Of a stretch of 64,000 nt of DNA, positions 27,245 through 35,957 are shown piece after piece. The DNA is from Pirellulales bacterium (lineage in GTDB: Bacteria > Planctomycetota > Planctomycetia > Pirellulales > Lacipirellulaceae), in the NCBI GenBank assembly GCA_019636345.1, contig JAHBXQ010000004.1, positions 62,001 through 126,000 on the forward strand. Reading direction: 5' to 3'. The notes under the pieces were generated by a model, which was not told where the DNA came from, ran no database searches, and was given only the letters and a program-made list of their open reading frames with translations. The stretch's first letter is position 1. Each line of letters begins with the position of its first letter. Position numbers and translations under genes: made by a program.

Positions 27245-28078
27245 ATGAGTCGGACCAATTGGTGGTACGTCGCGATCGGCATCGTGGCCTGGTATCTGTC
27301 CGCCCCGGCCGCCTCGGCCGCGCTTGTTCCTTACGTCGAGAATTTCGACGACGACGTTCTGGGGACTTCGGCCCCCGCCGAAGGGGGCGCCGAAAACGGC
27401 ATCTTCCTGCCGCAGGGTCCCTCCCACGTCAGCGGCGTCTCTGCGTGGGAAGTCGTCGCTGGCAGCGACTACGCCGGCGATCAAGAATACCAAGTGACGA
27501 ACACTCGCAACGGCAGCAACAACAACGCCAACTCGGCGCTCGACTTCGCAGGCAGCATCGGCAACGGGTTGACGAGCAGTTACACAGTTTCGGTCGATTT
27601 TCGACTTCTGGCCTCGAACAACAACAACTCGACGATTGGACTTGTCCTGTTCGGCGATTCCCCGGTGTTCAATGACGGATATCTCGCCGACATATCGATC
27701 GGCGGCACGCTTCGGCTCTTTAATCTCAGCGCCGGTTCCGCAATCACGAGCACGCCGACGGCCGCCTTGGCGACTGACAAGCTGTATCGGTTGCGGACGA
27801 GCGCCGAATACGACCTGGGCGCCGGCGTGATGCGGCTTGCCTTGGAACTCGACAACCTGACGGACAACACGTCGTTCGCCACTGGAATCCCATCGATCCC
27901 GCTCGCGGCGGTGAAAACTGGAACCTTCGTCGGCTTCCGCACGCGGACGCTCAACACCAACGGATCGCTCATCGTGGCTTTTGACAATTTTAGCGTCGTG
28001 CCCGAAGCGGGCGCGATGAGTTTGGTTGCGGTCGCAGCAACCTTGGCATTCGCGGCTCGGAGGCGGCTTGGCCGCTAG
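27245..28078 (+). CDS. PEP-CTERM-anchored exported protein
   Basis: The protein (277 aa) has a signal peptide (WWYVAIGIVAWYLSAPAASA). A beta-rich domain follows, starting PYVENFDDD and resembling jelly-roll lectin or LamG-like surface proteins. The C-terminal sorting signal VPEAGAMSLVAVAATLAFAARRR has Ala in place of the second Pro of the usual VPEP. It may bind or display glycans on the surface; no catalytic motif is seen. It is the first gene of the plus-strand operon, about 125 nt after the predicted transcription start, with a G-rich ribosome-binding site 4 nt before the ATG. Confidence 0.8.
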   Translation: MSRTNWWYVAIGIVAWYLSAPAASAALVPYVENFDDDVLGTSAPAEGGAENGIFLPQGPSHVSGVSAWEVVAGSDYAGDQEYQVTNTRNGSNNNANSALDFAGSIGNGLTSSYTVSVDFRLLASNNNNSTIGLVLFGDSPVFNDGYLADISIGGTLRLFNLSAGSAITSTPTAALATDKLYRLRTSAEYDLGAGVMRLALELDNLTDNTSFATGIPSIPLAAVKTGTFVGFRTRTLNTNGSLIVAFDNFSVVPEAGAMSLVAVAATLAFAARRRLGR

Positions 28079-28198
28079 ACAACGACGTCGCGAATTGTGC
28101 AGGGGCGCTTGCGCTTGCCGTTCCTGCAACTATGTTCCATGCGCGAACGGCCGAGCTTGCAGCAGGCCGTCCGACTCTTCTCTAACAAGGTGGCTAAG

Positions 28199-29281
28199 AT
28201 GAAGCACAGGACTTCGAATCGGGCCCGAATCTCGGCTTGGTCGCGCGGCGCCGCCCTGGCAGTCGTCGCGACTGCGGGGCAGGCCGCTCAGGCCGTTACG
28301 GCGCCGTATTACAACGACTTCACCTCCGACATCAACGACGTCACGACCTACGTCCAGCCGAACGATCCCTTGGCCGATCCGCTGGTGTACGACGGCGAAT
28401 GGGTCCTCAACACGACCGACGGCGTGCTCAAAAATCGCACCGGTCTTGCCGGCGGTTCTCAGCGGACGAACGGCGCCTGGGTCGACGTCGACAACGCCGC
28501 CGGCGCCAACGTGACCGTCAGCACCGACTTTAAGATTCTCAACACCGGCTTCTCGGCGAACACGACGCTCGGGTTGCTCGGCATGTTCGACGGACTCGAT
28601 CCGGTGAACGGCTCGTATTATTTCTTCGACTTTCGTCCGCGCACCGGTTTGATGCGGCTGTTTGAAGTGAACAGCGGCGCGTCCAATCTGCTCGCTTCGG
28701 GCAATCTGGGCGGCTTGGCCACGGGCGTTCTCGACATCCTCGACGAGTCGACCGGCGAATTTCGCGTCTTCAGCATGAGCTTCGAACTCCTGCATACGAC
28801 GGCCGACGACGGAATGGGGGGGGCGGTTCCCGCGATGCATCTCAAAGGAACGCTCACCGGTTGGGCTCCCAACGGCAACAGCAATAACGGCGATCCGGTC
28901 GATACCTACACGACGACGATCGAAGCGATCGACGCGGTCGCCCCCCTTACGACAGGCAATGTCTTCGGCCTTCGAAACCGCGGGGGCGGCAATACGGCCG
29001 TGTACGAAGTCGACTATCTTGACTTCGCCGTCGATGTCGCGGCCGCGCCCCTGGCAGGGGACTTCACCGGCGACGGCATGGTCGACGGAGACGATCTGAC
29101 CAACGCCACATCGGGCTGGCAGGCCCGCTACGGCGCGGACTTGGACGGAGACGATTTTCTCGTGTGGCAACGGAACTACGGCGCCGGCGTTCCGGCGGCC
29201 GTCGGCGTCGTCCCGGAACCGGCTACGCTCGTGCTGGCGGCATTGTTCGTCGCGACGTTCGCGTTGCGGCGCAGGCGTTAG
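28199..29281 (+). CDS. PEP-CTERM protein with dockerin-like repeat
   Basis: The protein (360 aa) has a signal peptide (SAWSRGAALAVVATAGQAAQA). A jelly-roll-like beta domain begins APYYNDFTSD, similar in plan to the product of the preceding gene. A dockerin-like calcium repeat GDFTGDGMVDGDDLTNATSGW with a second half DLDGDDFLVWQRNYG follows, then a PEP-CTERM tail (VVPEPATLVLAALFV, RRRR). It is a probable surface-anchored, glycan-binding protein; no enzyme motif is seen. ATG 28199 has AAGG 8 nt upstream and is preferred over the longer frame from 28097. Confidence 0.8.
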   Translation: MKHRTSNRARISAWSRGAALAVVATAGQAAQAVTAPYYNDFTSDINDVTTYVQPNDPLADPLVYDGEWVLNTTDGVLKNRTGLAGGSQRTNGAWVDVDNAAGANVTVSTDFKILNTGFSANTTLGLLGMFDGLDPVNGSYYFFDFRPRTGLMRLFEVNSGASNLLASGNLGGLATGVLDILDESTGEFRVFSMSFELLHTTADDGMGGAVPAMHLKGTLTGWAPNGNSNNGDPVDTYTTTIEAIDAVAPLTTGNVFGLRNRGGGNTAVYEVDYLDFAVDVAAAPLAGDFTGDGMVDGDDLTNATSGWQARYGADLDGDDFLVWQRNYGAGVPAAVGVVPEPATLVLAALFVATFALRRRR

Positions 29282-29543
29282 CTCCAACTCGAATGCGGGG
29301 CAGTGTGTCCGCCTTCAGCGGTCCTTCAGGCTCGATGCGTCGAAGAGGTCAATCCGGTTTCCAGGCGAAGGCGCTTGGGAACGGAGCAGTCTCTGCGGGG
29401 GCAGGGGATTGCTCGCGGGGAGAACGTCCAAGCGCATCGCTCTCCTGGAGGTCCGCTGGGCGGGCGTCGGCGGTCAAGGTCCGTCCGCCGTTGCGGTCAA
29501 CTGCCGCCATGTCGACGAGTCCCATTCACGGAGGCAATCGCTC
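29282..29543. other. Intergenic stretch, no gene seen
   Basis: This 260-bp gap separates the second PEP-CTERM gene from the oxidoreductase. It contains no clear terminator, promoter or small gene; only the GGAGG ribosome-binding site near 29530 is recognisable. Confidence 0.4.
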
Positions 29544-30911
29544 ATGTCCGCGCCCAGCCGTCTCGGCTCATCTCGCCGCCAGTTTCTGAAGCGGGCTTCG
29601 ACGTTGGTCGCGGCCGCTGGCGCTCCGTACTTTGTGCCGGCCTCGGCGTTTGGCGCGAATGCCCCCAGCAATCGCATCACGATGGGCTTCATTGGCACGG
29701 GCAACCAAGGGACGCCGATCATGCAGAAGTTCCTGGCGCACCCGACGTGCCAAGGAATTGCGGTGTGCGACGTCAATGTCGGCAGCTACGGCTATCGAGG
29801 CGAACGTGATTTCTACGGCCGCGAGCCGGCCCAAGCGATCGTCAACGAACACTATGCCGAGCGGCGCAGTTCGGGGAGCTACCGCGGTTGCGACGCCTAT
29901 CGAGATTTTCGCGACCTTCTCGCGCGCGACGACATCGACGCGGTGACAATCTGCACCCCCGACCATTGGCACGCTCCCATGGCGTTGCTGGCGGCCGAGG
30001 CGGGCAAGGACATGTATTGCGAGAAACCCCTCAGCCTTACGATCGCCCAGGGGCGGACGATGGTTGCAGCGGCCGAGCGACATCGTCGCGTTCTGCAGAC
30101 GGGCAGTCACGAACGTTCCAACCCGGTGGTGCGTCAGGCGTGCGAGCTGGCGCGGAACGGCTACATCGGCGAGGTGAAGTCGATCCTCACGCACGTCGGG
30201 GAGCACAATATGATCGGCCCCGGGCCGGGCTGGCAGCCGATGCCCGTACCCGAGGGATTCGATTACGACATGTGGCTCGGGCCTGCGCCGGCGGTCCCGT
30301 ATCACCAGGACCGGTGTCTCTATCGGTTCCGATTCAATTACGATTACTCGGGGGGCCAGGTCACGAACTTCGGCGCCCACTCGCTCGACATGGCCCAGTG
30401 GGGGCTGGGGATGGACGACTCGGGTCCTGTCGAAGTCGAGTACGTCGACGCCAAATACCTGCCCGAGGGGAGCCTCTTCACGGCCGCGACCCACACGACG
30501 TTCAAGTGCCGGTACGCGACGGGCGTCGAACTGACCTGCACCACGGCCATGCCCCCCGTGAAGATTGTCTTTGAAGGGTCCGAGGGACGCATCTCCGTCG
30601 AGCACGGAGGCCTCGGCTTCGTCACGGAACCGGCCAGTCTGGCTGACGTGAAGCTTCGGGACGACCAGCTTCTCTCGACGAGCGTTGATCATCAGCTCGA
30701 CTTCCTGAACTCCGTGAGGACGCGCGAGAAGCCCTGCGCGACCGGCGAGATCGGCCACCGCAGCGCTAGCCTGTGCCACCTTGGCAATATTGCCATCAAG
30801 CTGAAGACGACGGTGAAGTGGGACCCGGCAGCCGAGCGGTTCATCGGCTCCGCCGCCGCCAATGAACTGCTCGACCGCCCCAGCCGCAACGATTGGCGCG
30901 GCGTGGCTTGA
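29544..30911 (+). CDS. Tat-exported Gfo/Idh/MocA-family oxidoreductase
   Basis: The protein (455 aa) begins MSAPSRLGSSRRQFLKRAST, a twin-arginine signal. A Rossmann motif (MGFIGTGNQG), TICTPDHWHAPMALLAAEAG, the family motif DMYCEKPLSLTIAQGR, DYSGGQVTNFGAHSLDMAQW and a C-terminal NELLDRPSRNDW follow. It is a typical planctomycete exported oxidoreductase of unknown sugar specificity. GGAGG lies 9 nt before the ATG. It is followed at 56 bp by a TIM-barrel isomerase-like gene, a pairing often seen in sugar and inositol catabolism. Confidence 0.87.
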   Translation: MSAPSRLGSSRRQFLKRASTLVAAAGAPYFVPASAFGANAPSNRITMGFIGTGNQGTPIMQKFLAHPTCQGIAVCDVNVGSYGYRGERDFYGREPAQAIVNEHYAERRSSGSYRGCDAYRDFRDLLARDDIDAVTICTPDHWHAPMALLAAEAGKDMYCEKPLSLTIAQGRTMVAAAERHRRVLQTGSHERSNPVVRQACELARNGYIGEVKSILTHVGEHNMIGPGPGWQPMPVPEGFDYDMWLGPAPAVPYHQDRCLYRFRFNYDYSGGQVTNFGAHSLDMAQWGLGMDDSGPVEVEYVDAKYLPEGSLFTAATHTTFKCRYATGVELTCTTAMPPVKIVFEGSEGRISVEHGGLGFVTEPASLADVKLRDDQLLSTSVDHQLDFLNSVRTREKPCATGEIGHRSASLCHLGNIAIKLKTTVKWDPAAERFIGSAAANELLDRPSRNDWRGVA

Positions 30912-30966
30912 CGAGCGAATCGCTCGAAGCCGCGACGACCTCCGCAACGTACGCGTTCAAGTCGGC

Positions 30967-31860
30967 ATGTCTCCACCCCTGAAAATCGATCGGCGCGCTT
31001 GGCTCAAAGCCGCCGCGGCTCCGCTGGCTTTGTCCGCGCTGGGAACCCAAGCCGCCGACAACTCGTCCGCGGTTTCCCTCTGCGCATTTGAGAAGTTCAT
31101 TCAACGGCTGAGCTGCCGTGAACTCGCCGACGCGTTGGCCGAGATCGGCTTTGCCGGCGTCGAGGCGACCGTTCGCCGAGGGGGCCGCATCGAGCCCGAG
31201 AAAGTCGAGGACGAATTGCCGCGACTCGTCGAGGCGCTCGGCAAACGCGACTTGGAGGTCGCGATCGCCACGACCGACGTTCTCGATGCCGACGATCCCG
31301 CGGGCCGCAAAGTGCTGGAGACCTGCGCCGCGTACGGCATCAGGCGGTATCGCATGAGCCACTACCGCTACGATCGGCGGCGCGACATCCCCGCGCAGCT
31401 CGCCGAGTTGAAGCCCAAGTTCGCTGCGCTGGCCGAACTCAATCGTGAGTTGGGACTTGTCGGACTCTACCAAAATCACTCCGGGTTCGGCTTCGTCGGC
31501 GCGACGGTGTGGGACCTCTACGAACTGATCAAAGACCTTCCGCCCGGCAATCTGGCGATGGCGTTCGACATCCGTCACGCCACTGTCGAGGCGGGACTCT
31601 CCTGGGACGTCCTGTACCAACTGATGCGACCGCAGATTGGAGCCGTCTTCGTCAAGGACTTCCGCTGGCAGGGACGCGTCGCTGAGAACGCCCCGCTGGG
31701 GAGTTCGATCGATCCGGCTTTCTTCCGACTCCTCCGCCAAGACGCGTTCTCCGGCCCCGTCTCGCTGCACGTCGAATATCTTCCGGATGCAGGAGTCGCG
31801 GAGAACTTGCAAGCCCTCCGTCGCGACTACGCCTTGCTGGCCAAGTGGCTGGCCGCCTGA
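30967..31860 (+). CDS. Exported sugar phosphate isomerase/epimerase-like TIM barrel
   Basis: The protein (297 aa) has an N-terminal Tat-like signal (KIDRRAWLKAAAAPLALSALG) and an AP-endonuclease-2/xylose-isomerase-like TIM barrel. Likely metal ligands lie in NHSGFGFVG, MAFDIRHATVEAGLSW, IGAVFVKDFRW and LHVEYL. The family isomerises, epimerises or dehydrates sugars and polyols. It is the last gene of the plus-strand operon and converges on the clan GH-A gene. The substrate is not assignable. Confidence 0.8.
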   Translation: MSPPLKIDRRAWLKAAAAPLALSALGTQAADNSSAVSLCAFEKFIQRLSCRELADALAEIGFAGVEATVRRGGRIEPEKVEDELPRLVEALGKRDLEVAIATTDVLDADDPAGRKVLETCAAYGIRRYRMSHYRYDRRRDIPAQLAELKPKFAALAELNRELGLVGLYQNHSGFGFVGATVWDLYELIKDLPPGNLAMAFDIRHATVEAGLSWDVLYQLMRPQIGAVFVKDFRWQGRVAENAPLGSSIDPAFFRLLRQDAFSGPVSLHVEYLPDAGVAENLQALRRDYALLAKWLAA

Positions 31861-31916
31861 CCCACTGCTCAGGAGTCGGTCGACCCGAACGGGCGTACGA
31901 GCGGCTCGCCGCTCCC

Positions 31917-33446
31917 TCAGTCTCCCGTGCGGAGGAGTTTGAGCGCCACGTCGGCTGCGAACGGCGGAGTCTCCAGTTCGCGAGTTCCGCCGGAGTGCGA
32001 GAACGATTCGCTGTGATCGATCGCTCCGGTTCGCGGGTTGAGCCAGTCGACTTGGTATGCGCCAGGAGGGAGCCTGAGCGTTATCGGCTCGACCCGCTCG
32101 ATCTGCTCGAACTGCTGCGGGTCGTCCGGCTTGAAGGGGAGTCGGGCGTGAAGATAGACGGCGTACGCTTTGCTCGGCTCGGAGAGGGTTCGCGCCACGA
32201 GGTCCGCGGAGACCGATTGCACCGTCTCGTCGTCCGGACGCATGCTCGTGAAATCGAAGCTCTCGATGAATCGTTTGAGGATTCCCAACTGCGTCCGCAG
32301 TTCAGGGCTCCCGCCGCCCGGCGACTGGTACTGCCGAAAATCTCCGGCCGGGCGGTCGACCGTGAACGAGTAGTCGAGATTGTTGTAGATCGCCCCGCCG
32401 GCGAGGATGAAGTCCCAGCCCTCGGTGCGATACAAGACGTCCTCTTTTCCTCGGAACCCCGTCTCGTTCTCGCCGATCGGCCGGTCGAGATGGTCGTTGT
32501 CCCGCACGGCGTCAGGGGGCGTGCAATAGTGGAAGTTGAACACCGCCGTCGCGGGATGGGGATCGACGATCCGCTTGGTCTTGTTGGCGACGTTCTGCGA
32601 GATCAAGTGCCGGCTCGGAAGCCTGCGCTCCGTAGCAACGATCTCGTCGATGATGCGTCGTTCCCATGCGTCAGGGACGTCGCGGGCGTACGGCTCGTTG
32701 CAAATCTCCAGAATCACGTTGTCGAACCTCTGCAGCGCCGTCGTCAATTTGCGGACCGCCGCCAACTGCACGGCGAGCAGGCGATCGTGCTTCAGCGAAA
32801 GCGCTTCGCTCTTGTCGCCGTGGCCGACGTCGTTGACGTTGTTCGCCCCGTTGAGCGGCGAGATCCGCCAGAGGTCGTCCTCGTACAAGGGGCAAAACAG
32901 CGTGAACTCGACGACGATCCCGTGATCGCTCGCCTGCTGCATGTAGTCGTCGAGTCGTCGGAAGTATCGCTCGTCCCAGACGGCGAGATCGAACTTGTTG
33001 CCGCCGTCGTTAGCTCCAGGGACGGAGCTGCGAGCCCATGGCGCCAAGTACGCGTCGGCGGCCGGGGCGAGCGTGTTGGCTGTAATGCCGAACGACGCGG
33101 CCGTTTCGCGATAAATCCCCGAGAAGGTCCGCGTGTGATTGAGACCGTCTTTGGCTAGAGTCTGAAAGTAGCGGCCGTAATCGAACTTGGCGTTGCAGAG
33201 CGAACCGTAGTGCTCGCCCGAAGTGATCAAGATCGCAGGCTTGCCCCGCCACAGAAAGTAGCGCGGATTGTCTGGGTGCAGCGCGATCGGGCGCGGGGGC
33301 CCCGTCGTCTCAGGCGCAGCGTTTTCCCCGCTGGCAATCCAGCACGTGCCGCACGTCAGCGCGAGCAGTCCGTCGCGAAGCGCCCTGCGGAGGAAGCCCC
33401 TGCGCGCCGCGCGACCCTGGCCGTCAAAGCGGATGAACAAGTTCAA
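31917..33446 (-). CDS. Exported clan GH-A (cellulase-like) glycoside hydrolase
   Basis: The protein (509 aa) starts at TTG 33446, with GGAGAG 8 nt upstream, and has a Tat-like signal (RRGFLRRALRDGLLALTCG). The TIM barrel begins HPDNPRYFLWRGKP and ITSGEHYGSL. The expected acid/base Glu is in NVILEICNEPYA and the nucleophile Glu in PIGENETGFRG, the clan GH-A layout. A C-terminal beta domain (LPPGAYQVDWLNPRTG) follows. It ends the importer-apiose operon, 75 bp after apnO. This suggests it feeds that pathway, perhaps releasing apiose or an apiosyl oligosaccharide; that is inference. An alternative TTG start at 33524 overlaps the apnO stop. Confidence 0.78.
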   Translation of the reverse strand: MNLFIRFDGQGRAARRGFLRRALRDGLLALTCGTCWIASGENAAPETTGPPRPIALHPDNPRYFLWRGKPAILITSGEHYGSLCNAKFDYGRYFQTLAKDGLNHTRTFSGIYRETAASFGITANTLAPAADAYLAPWARSSVPGANDGGNKFDLAVWDERYFRRLDDYMQQASDHGIVVEFTLFCPLYEDDLWRISPLNGANNVNDVGHGDKSEALSLKHDRLLAVQLAAVRKLTTALQRFDNVILEICNEPYARDVPDAWERRIIDEIVATERRLPSRHLISQNVANKTKRIVDPHPATAVFNFHYCTPPDAVRDNDHLDRPIGENETGFRGKEDVLYRTEGWDFILAGGAIYNNLDYSFTVDRPAGDFRQYQSPGGGSPELRTQLGILKRFIESFDFTSMRPDDETVQSVSADLVARTLSEPSKAYAVYLHARLPFKPDDPQQFEQIERVEPITLRLPPGAYQVDWLNPRTGAIDHSESFSHSGGTRELETPPFAADVALKLLRTGD

Positions 33447-33520
33447 GGCGGTTTCTCTCCAAGGGGCTGCGTCGTCGACCGGCGCGCGGGACTCGCTCCG
33501 CCGCACCGTCGCCGGCGCTG

Positions 33521-34393
33521 TCAAGACGCCTCGCCGTTGCCCCGATGTTCGGCGGCGAGATCAAGCGACGTAATCCGCTGCACGCTCGCCATCACCTCGT
33601 CGTCGGAGAAGATCCCTTCCCAGTCGTCGCGGAACAATCGTCGGCGGGCCAGTTTCATCGCCTCCTGGGCGCCGGCCGAAAACTTCCAGTCGATTTCGTC
33701 GAACAGGATGGCAAGCTCGATGTTGATATGCCCCATGATGAAGTCCCGAGCCGCTTCGGCCGGCACGCCCCGCTCGACGGCGATGTCCAGTCCTCGCCGG
33801 ATGACCGACAGGCAGGTCGCGGCCAGCGTCTCGGAAAGAGCCGGCTCGAGGATCGCCATCTGCTCGACGGTCACGCGATGCGATCGCAGCACGGGACCGA
33901 ACATCTTCTTGGCGATCGCTTCGCCGCGTGCGAAATCTTCGTTCGAGCCCTGCATCAAAGCCGACACCACGGCCTGCTTCGCCAGCCCGCTGCCGAAGAA
34001 ATCGCGGCGGCTGGTCATGTCCTCCTCGTCGTTGAACACGGGAGGATGAGCCGGGTGGGTGACGAAATAGCTCAGATCGGAACGAACCGCCAGCCGGCCG
34101 GCGTGGGGCGCTGCCGGATCGAGGCAAATGACCATCGCCCCCGGCTTCATCTTCGGAACCAATTCCGCGGAGGCCGAACCGATCAGCCGGTCGGGGACCG
34201 CAAGCAACACGACGTCCGCCTGCGGGGCTGCGGTCGCCGCGTCGGTGACCTCGATCCCCAACTCGTGCAGCCGTCGGCGTCCCGCTTCCCCCGTTTCGAC
34301 GTACAAAAGTCGATACTCGGGATCGTTGCCAAGTCGCGCGCAGGCGCGGGCGCCCATGTTGCCTGCCGCTCCGATAATTGCGATGGTGATCAA
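33521..34393 (-). CDS. apnO: D-apionate oxidoisomerase (probable)
   Basis: The protein (290 aa) has an N-terminal NAD-binding fold (ITIAIIGAAGNMGARACARL) and a phosphogluconate-dehydrogenase-like C-terminal helical domain (FIMGHINIELAILFDEIDWKFS, SDDEVMASVQRI). It matches the family of ApnO, which converts D-apionate to 3-oxo-isoapionate with NAD. The flanking oiaK, apsD and apnL make this assignment strong. Start TTG 34393 has GGAG 8 nt upstream, and the gene lies 22 bp after oiaK. Confidence 0.83.
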   Translation of the reverse strand: MITIAIIGAAGNMGARACARLGNDPEYRLLYVETGEAGRRRLHELGIEVTDAATAAPQADVVLLAVPDRLIGSASAELVPKMKPGAMVICLDPAAPHAGRLAVRSDLSYFVTHPAHPPVFNDEEDMTSRRDFFGSGLAKQAVVSALMQGSNEDFARGEAIAKKMFGPVLRSHRVTVEQMAILEPALSETLAATCLSVIRRGLDIAVERGVPAEAARDFIMGHINIELAILFDEIDWKFSAGAQEAMKLARRRLFRDDWEGIFSDDEVMASVQRITSLDLAAEHRGNGEAS

Positions 34394-34414
34394 GGGACGT
34401 TCTCCGGGCTAGGT

Positions 34415-35953
34415 TCATCTCCGTGCGGCAGATGCCGACGACGGAGTCGGGGAATCAACAGGGGACGCCGAGCCGCGAGGCTCGACGAGAGGCGAGCAGA
34501 CGCGTCCGTCACGGACGCGAACCAAATAGTCCGCGTAGCCGACTTGGCCGCCCTTGAAGGCGATCTCCAGTCCCGTCGCCAACGTGTCGTCAGATCGACC
34601 ATGCGCCCGACAAATCGGCGAACCTGGCGCCACTGGGGCGAGGTATTCCAGCGATTCGATGCCGAGCTGTCGGGCGACGTAGCCCGACGTATCGCCGCCG
34701 GTCACGGCCACGCGCTGCAGCGAGGTCTGCTTGACGATCTGTCGCAAGATCTGGCCCAAATGCGAGCCGATGATCTCCGCGGCGCTGAGCCCGTCGGTGC
34801 TCAATGCTCTGCGCTTGGCGAACTGCTTGATGCGTGCGTCGTCGGGGCCGCGGCTGGTGTGCAGCACGACGCTGACGCCGGCGGAGAGAAGCGCCGTCGC
34901 GTCAGCGACGACGTCACGCACCACGTCGCGACTGTTCTCGGCAAGAAGTTGCGACGGATCGACCGGATAGTCGACGAAGCCATGCGCCAGGGCGAACTCG
35001 ATCTGACGAGCCGTCACCGGCGAGCAGCTTCCCGAGACGCAGACGATCTGCTTCACGGCCTGAGCGGACGTCGGCGCGGGCTGCGGACTCAACAGACCTG
35101 TCTCGATCCAGTGCGCCGTCAGAGCGTACTCGACCCCCGAGGAACCCACGACAAACAGCGGCAATGGCGCCCGGGCGCCGCTCGGCGGGACGACCGCCGC
35201 CATCGCGGCCTCGCCGGCGAGGTCCCAGACGACTTGCCCGACGACCGGCAAATGGCTCGGTTCGACCGAGTCGAACACCACCGCTTCGGCCCCGTCGCGC
35301 GACGCTCGATCGAACTCGGCCCGAGCCGCCGTCGCGCCGCCGGAAACGTGCGAGACGTCCGCCAATCCGATCCGCATCGTCGTCTCGCGCGCGAGCAGCA
35401 ACCGGACGTCGCTCTCGTGGATCGGAGTCGTGGGATGGCACGACATCGTGGGGTGCCGATCGAGCCGATAAACCGGGCTCTCGAGACCCGACCGCGCGAA
35501 CACGTTGCCGAACGCGCAGTAGCGGCCCAAGATCGGCGCCCCGACGACGATGGGCGTGGCGATTGTGCTGAAGCGTTCTCGAGCGAGTTCCAGCGCCCGC
35601 CCGATGCTGCCGACTGCGGGCGAAGAGTCGAACGTCGAGCAGACCTTGTAGTGCACCAGCGGGGCGCCCAGCCGTCCCAATGCGTCGAACGCCGCCGGCA
35701 GCGCCGCATCCATCTGGGCGGGCGTCATGGAGCGGCTGACCCCCGCGACGCCCACCGCGCGCGCGTGAGGATGCCTCGCGAGCATTTCCGGCGTGGGAGG
35801 TTCCAAAAACAACACCGCAGGCAGGCCGGCGTTGGCGAGCGCCTCCATCACGTCGGCGCTGCCCGTGAAGTCGTCGCCGTAGTAGGCGAGCGTCAACGGC
35901 GGCAGCGGGACGCGACGAACGGCGTTCACCCCCGGTCCGGGCTTGGTTTCCAT
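34415..35953 (-). CDS. oiaK: 3-oxo-isoapionate kinase (DUF1537 four-carbon acid sugar kinase family)
   Basis: The protein (512 aa) shows the DUF1537 N-terminal signature LAYYGDDFTGSADVMEAL, then HYKVCSTFDSSPAVGSIGRA, FVVGSSGVEYAL and CVSGSCSPVTARQIEFAL. The C-terminal nucleotide-binding segment is VAVTGGDTSGYVARQLGIE. DUF1537 kinases phosphorylate four-carbon or branched acid sugars. In apionate pathways OiaK makes 3-oxo-isoapionate 4-phosphate, the substrate of OiaX. The start ATG has GGAGGAG upstream and lies 4 bp after the apsD stop, so it is tightly coupled. Other DUF1537 kinases (DtnK, LtnK, OtnK) act on threonate or erythronate, but the neighbours favour OiaK. Confidence 0.85.
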   Translation of the reverse strand: METKPGPGVNAVRRVPLPPLTLAYYGDDFTGSADVMEALANAGLPAVLFLEPPTPEMLARHPHARAVGVAGVSRSMTPAQMDAALPAAFDALGRLGAPLVHYKVCSTFDSSPAVGSIGRALELARERFSTIATPIVVGAPILGRYCAFGNVFARSGLESPVYRLDRHPTMSCHPTTPIHESDVRLLLARETTMRIGLADVSHVSGGATAARAEFDRASRDGAEAVVFDSVEPSHLPVVGQVVWDLAGEAAMAAVVPPSGARAPLPLFVVGSSGVEYALTAHWIETGLLSPQPAPTSAQAVKQIVCVSGSCSPVTARQIEFALAHGFVDYPVDPSQLLAENSRDVVRDVVADATALLSAGVSVVLHTSRGPDDARIKQFAKRRALSTDGLSAAEIIGSHLGQILRQIVKQTSLQRVAVTGGDTSGYVARQLGIESLEYLAPVAPGSPICRAHGRSDDTLATGLEIAFKGGQVGYADYLVRVRDGRVCSPLVEPRGSASPVDSPTPSSASAARR

Positions 35954-35957
35954 TTGC

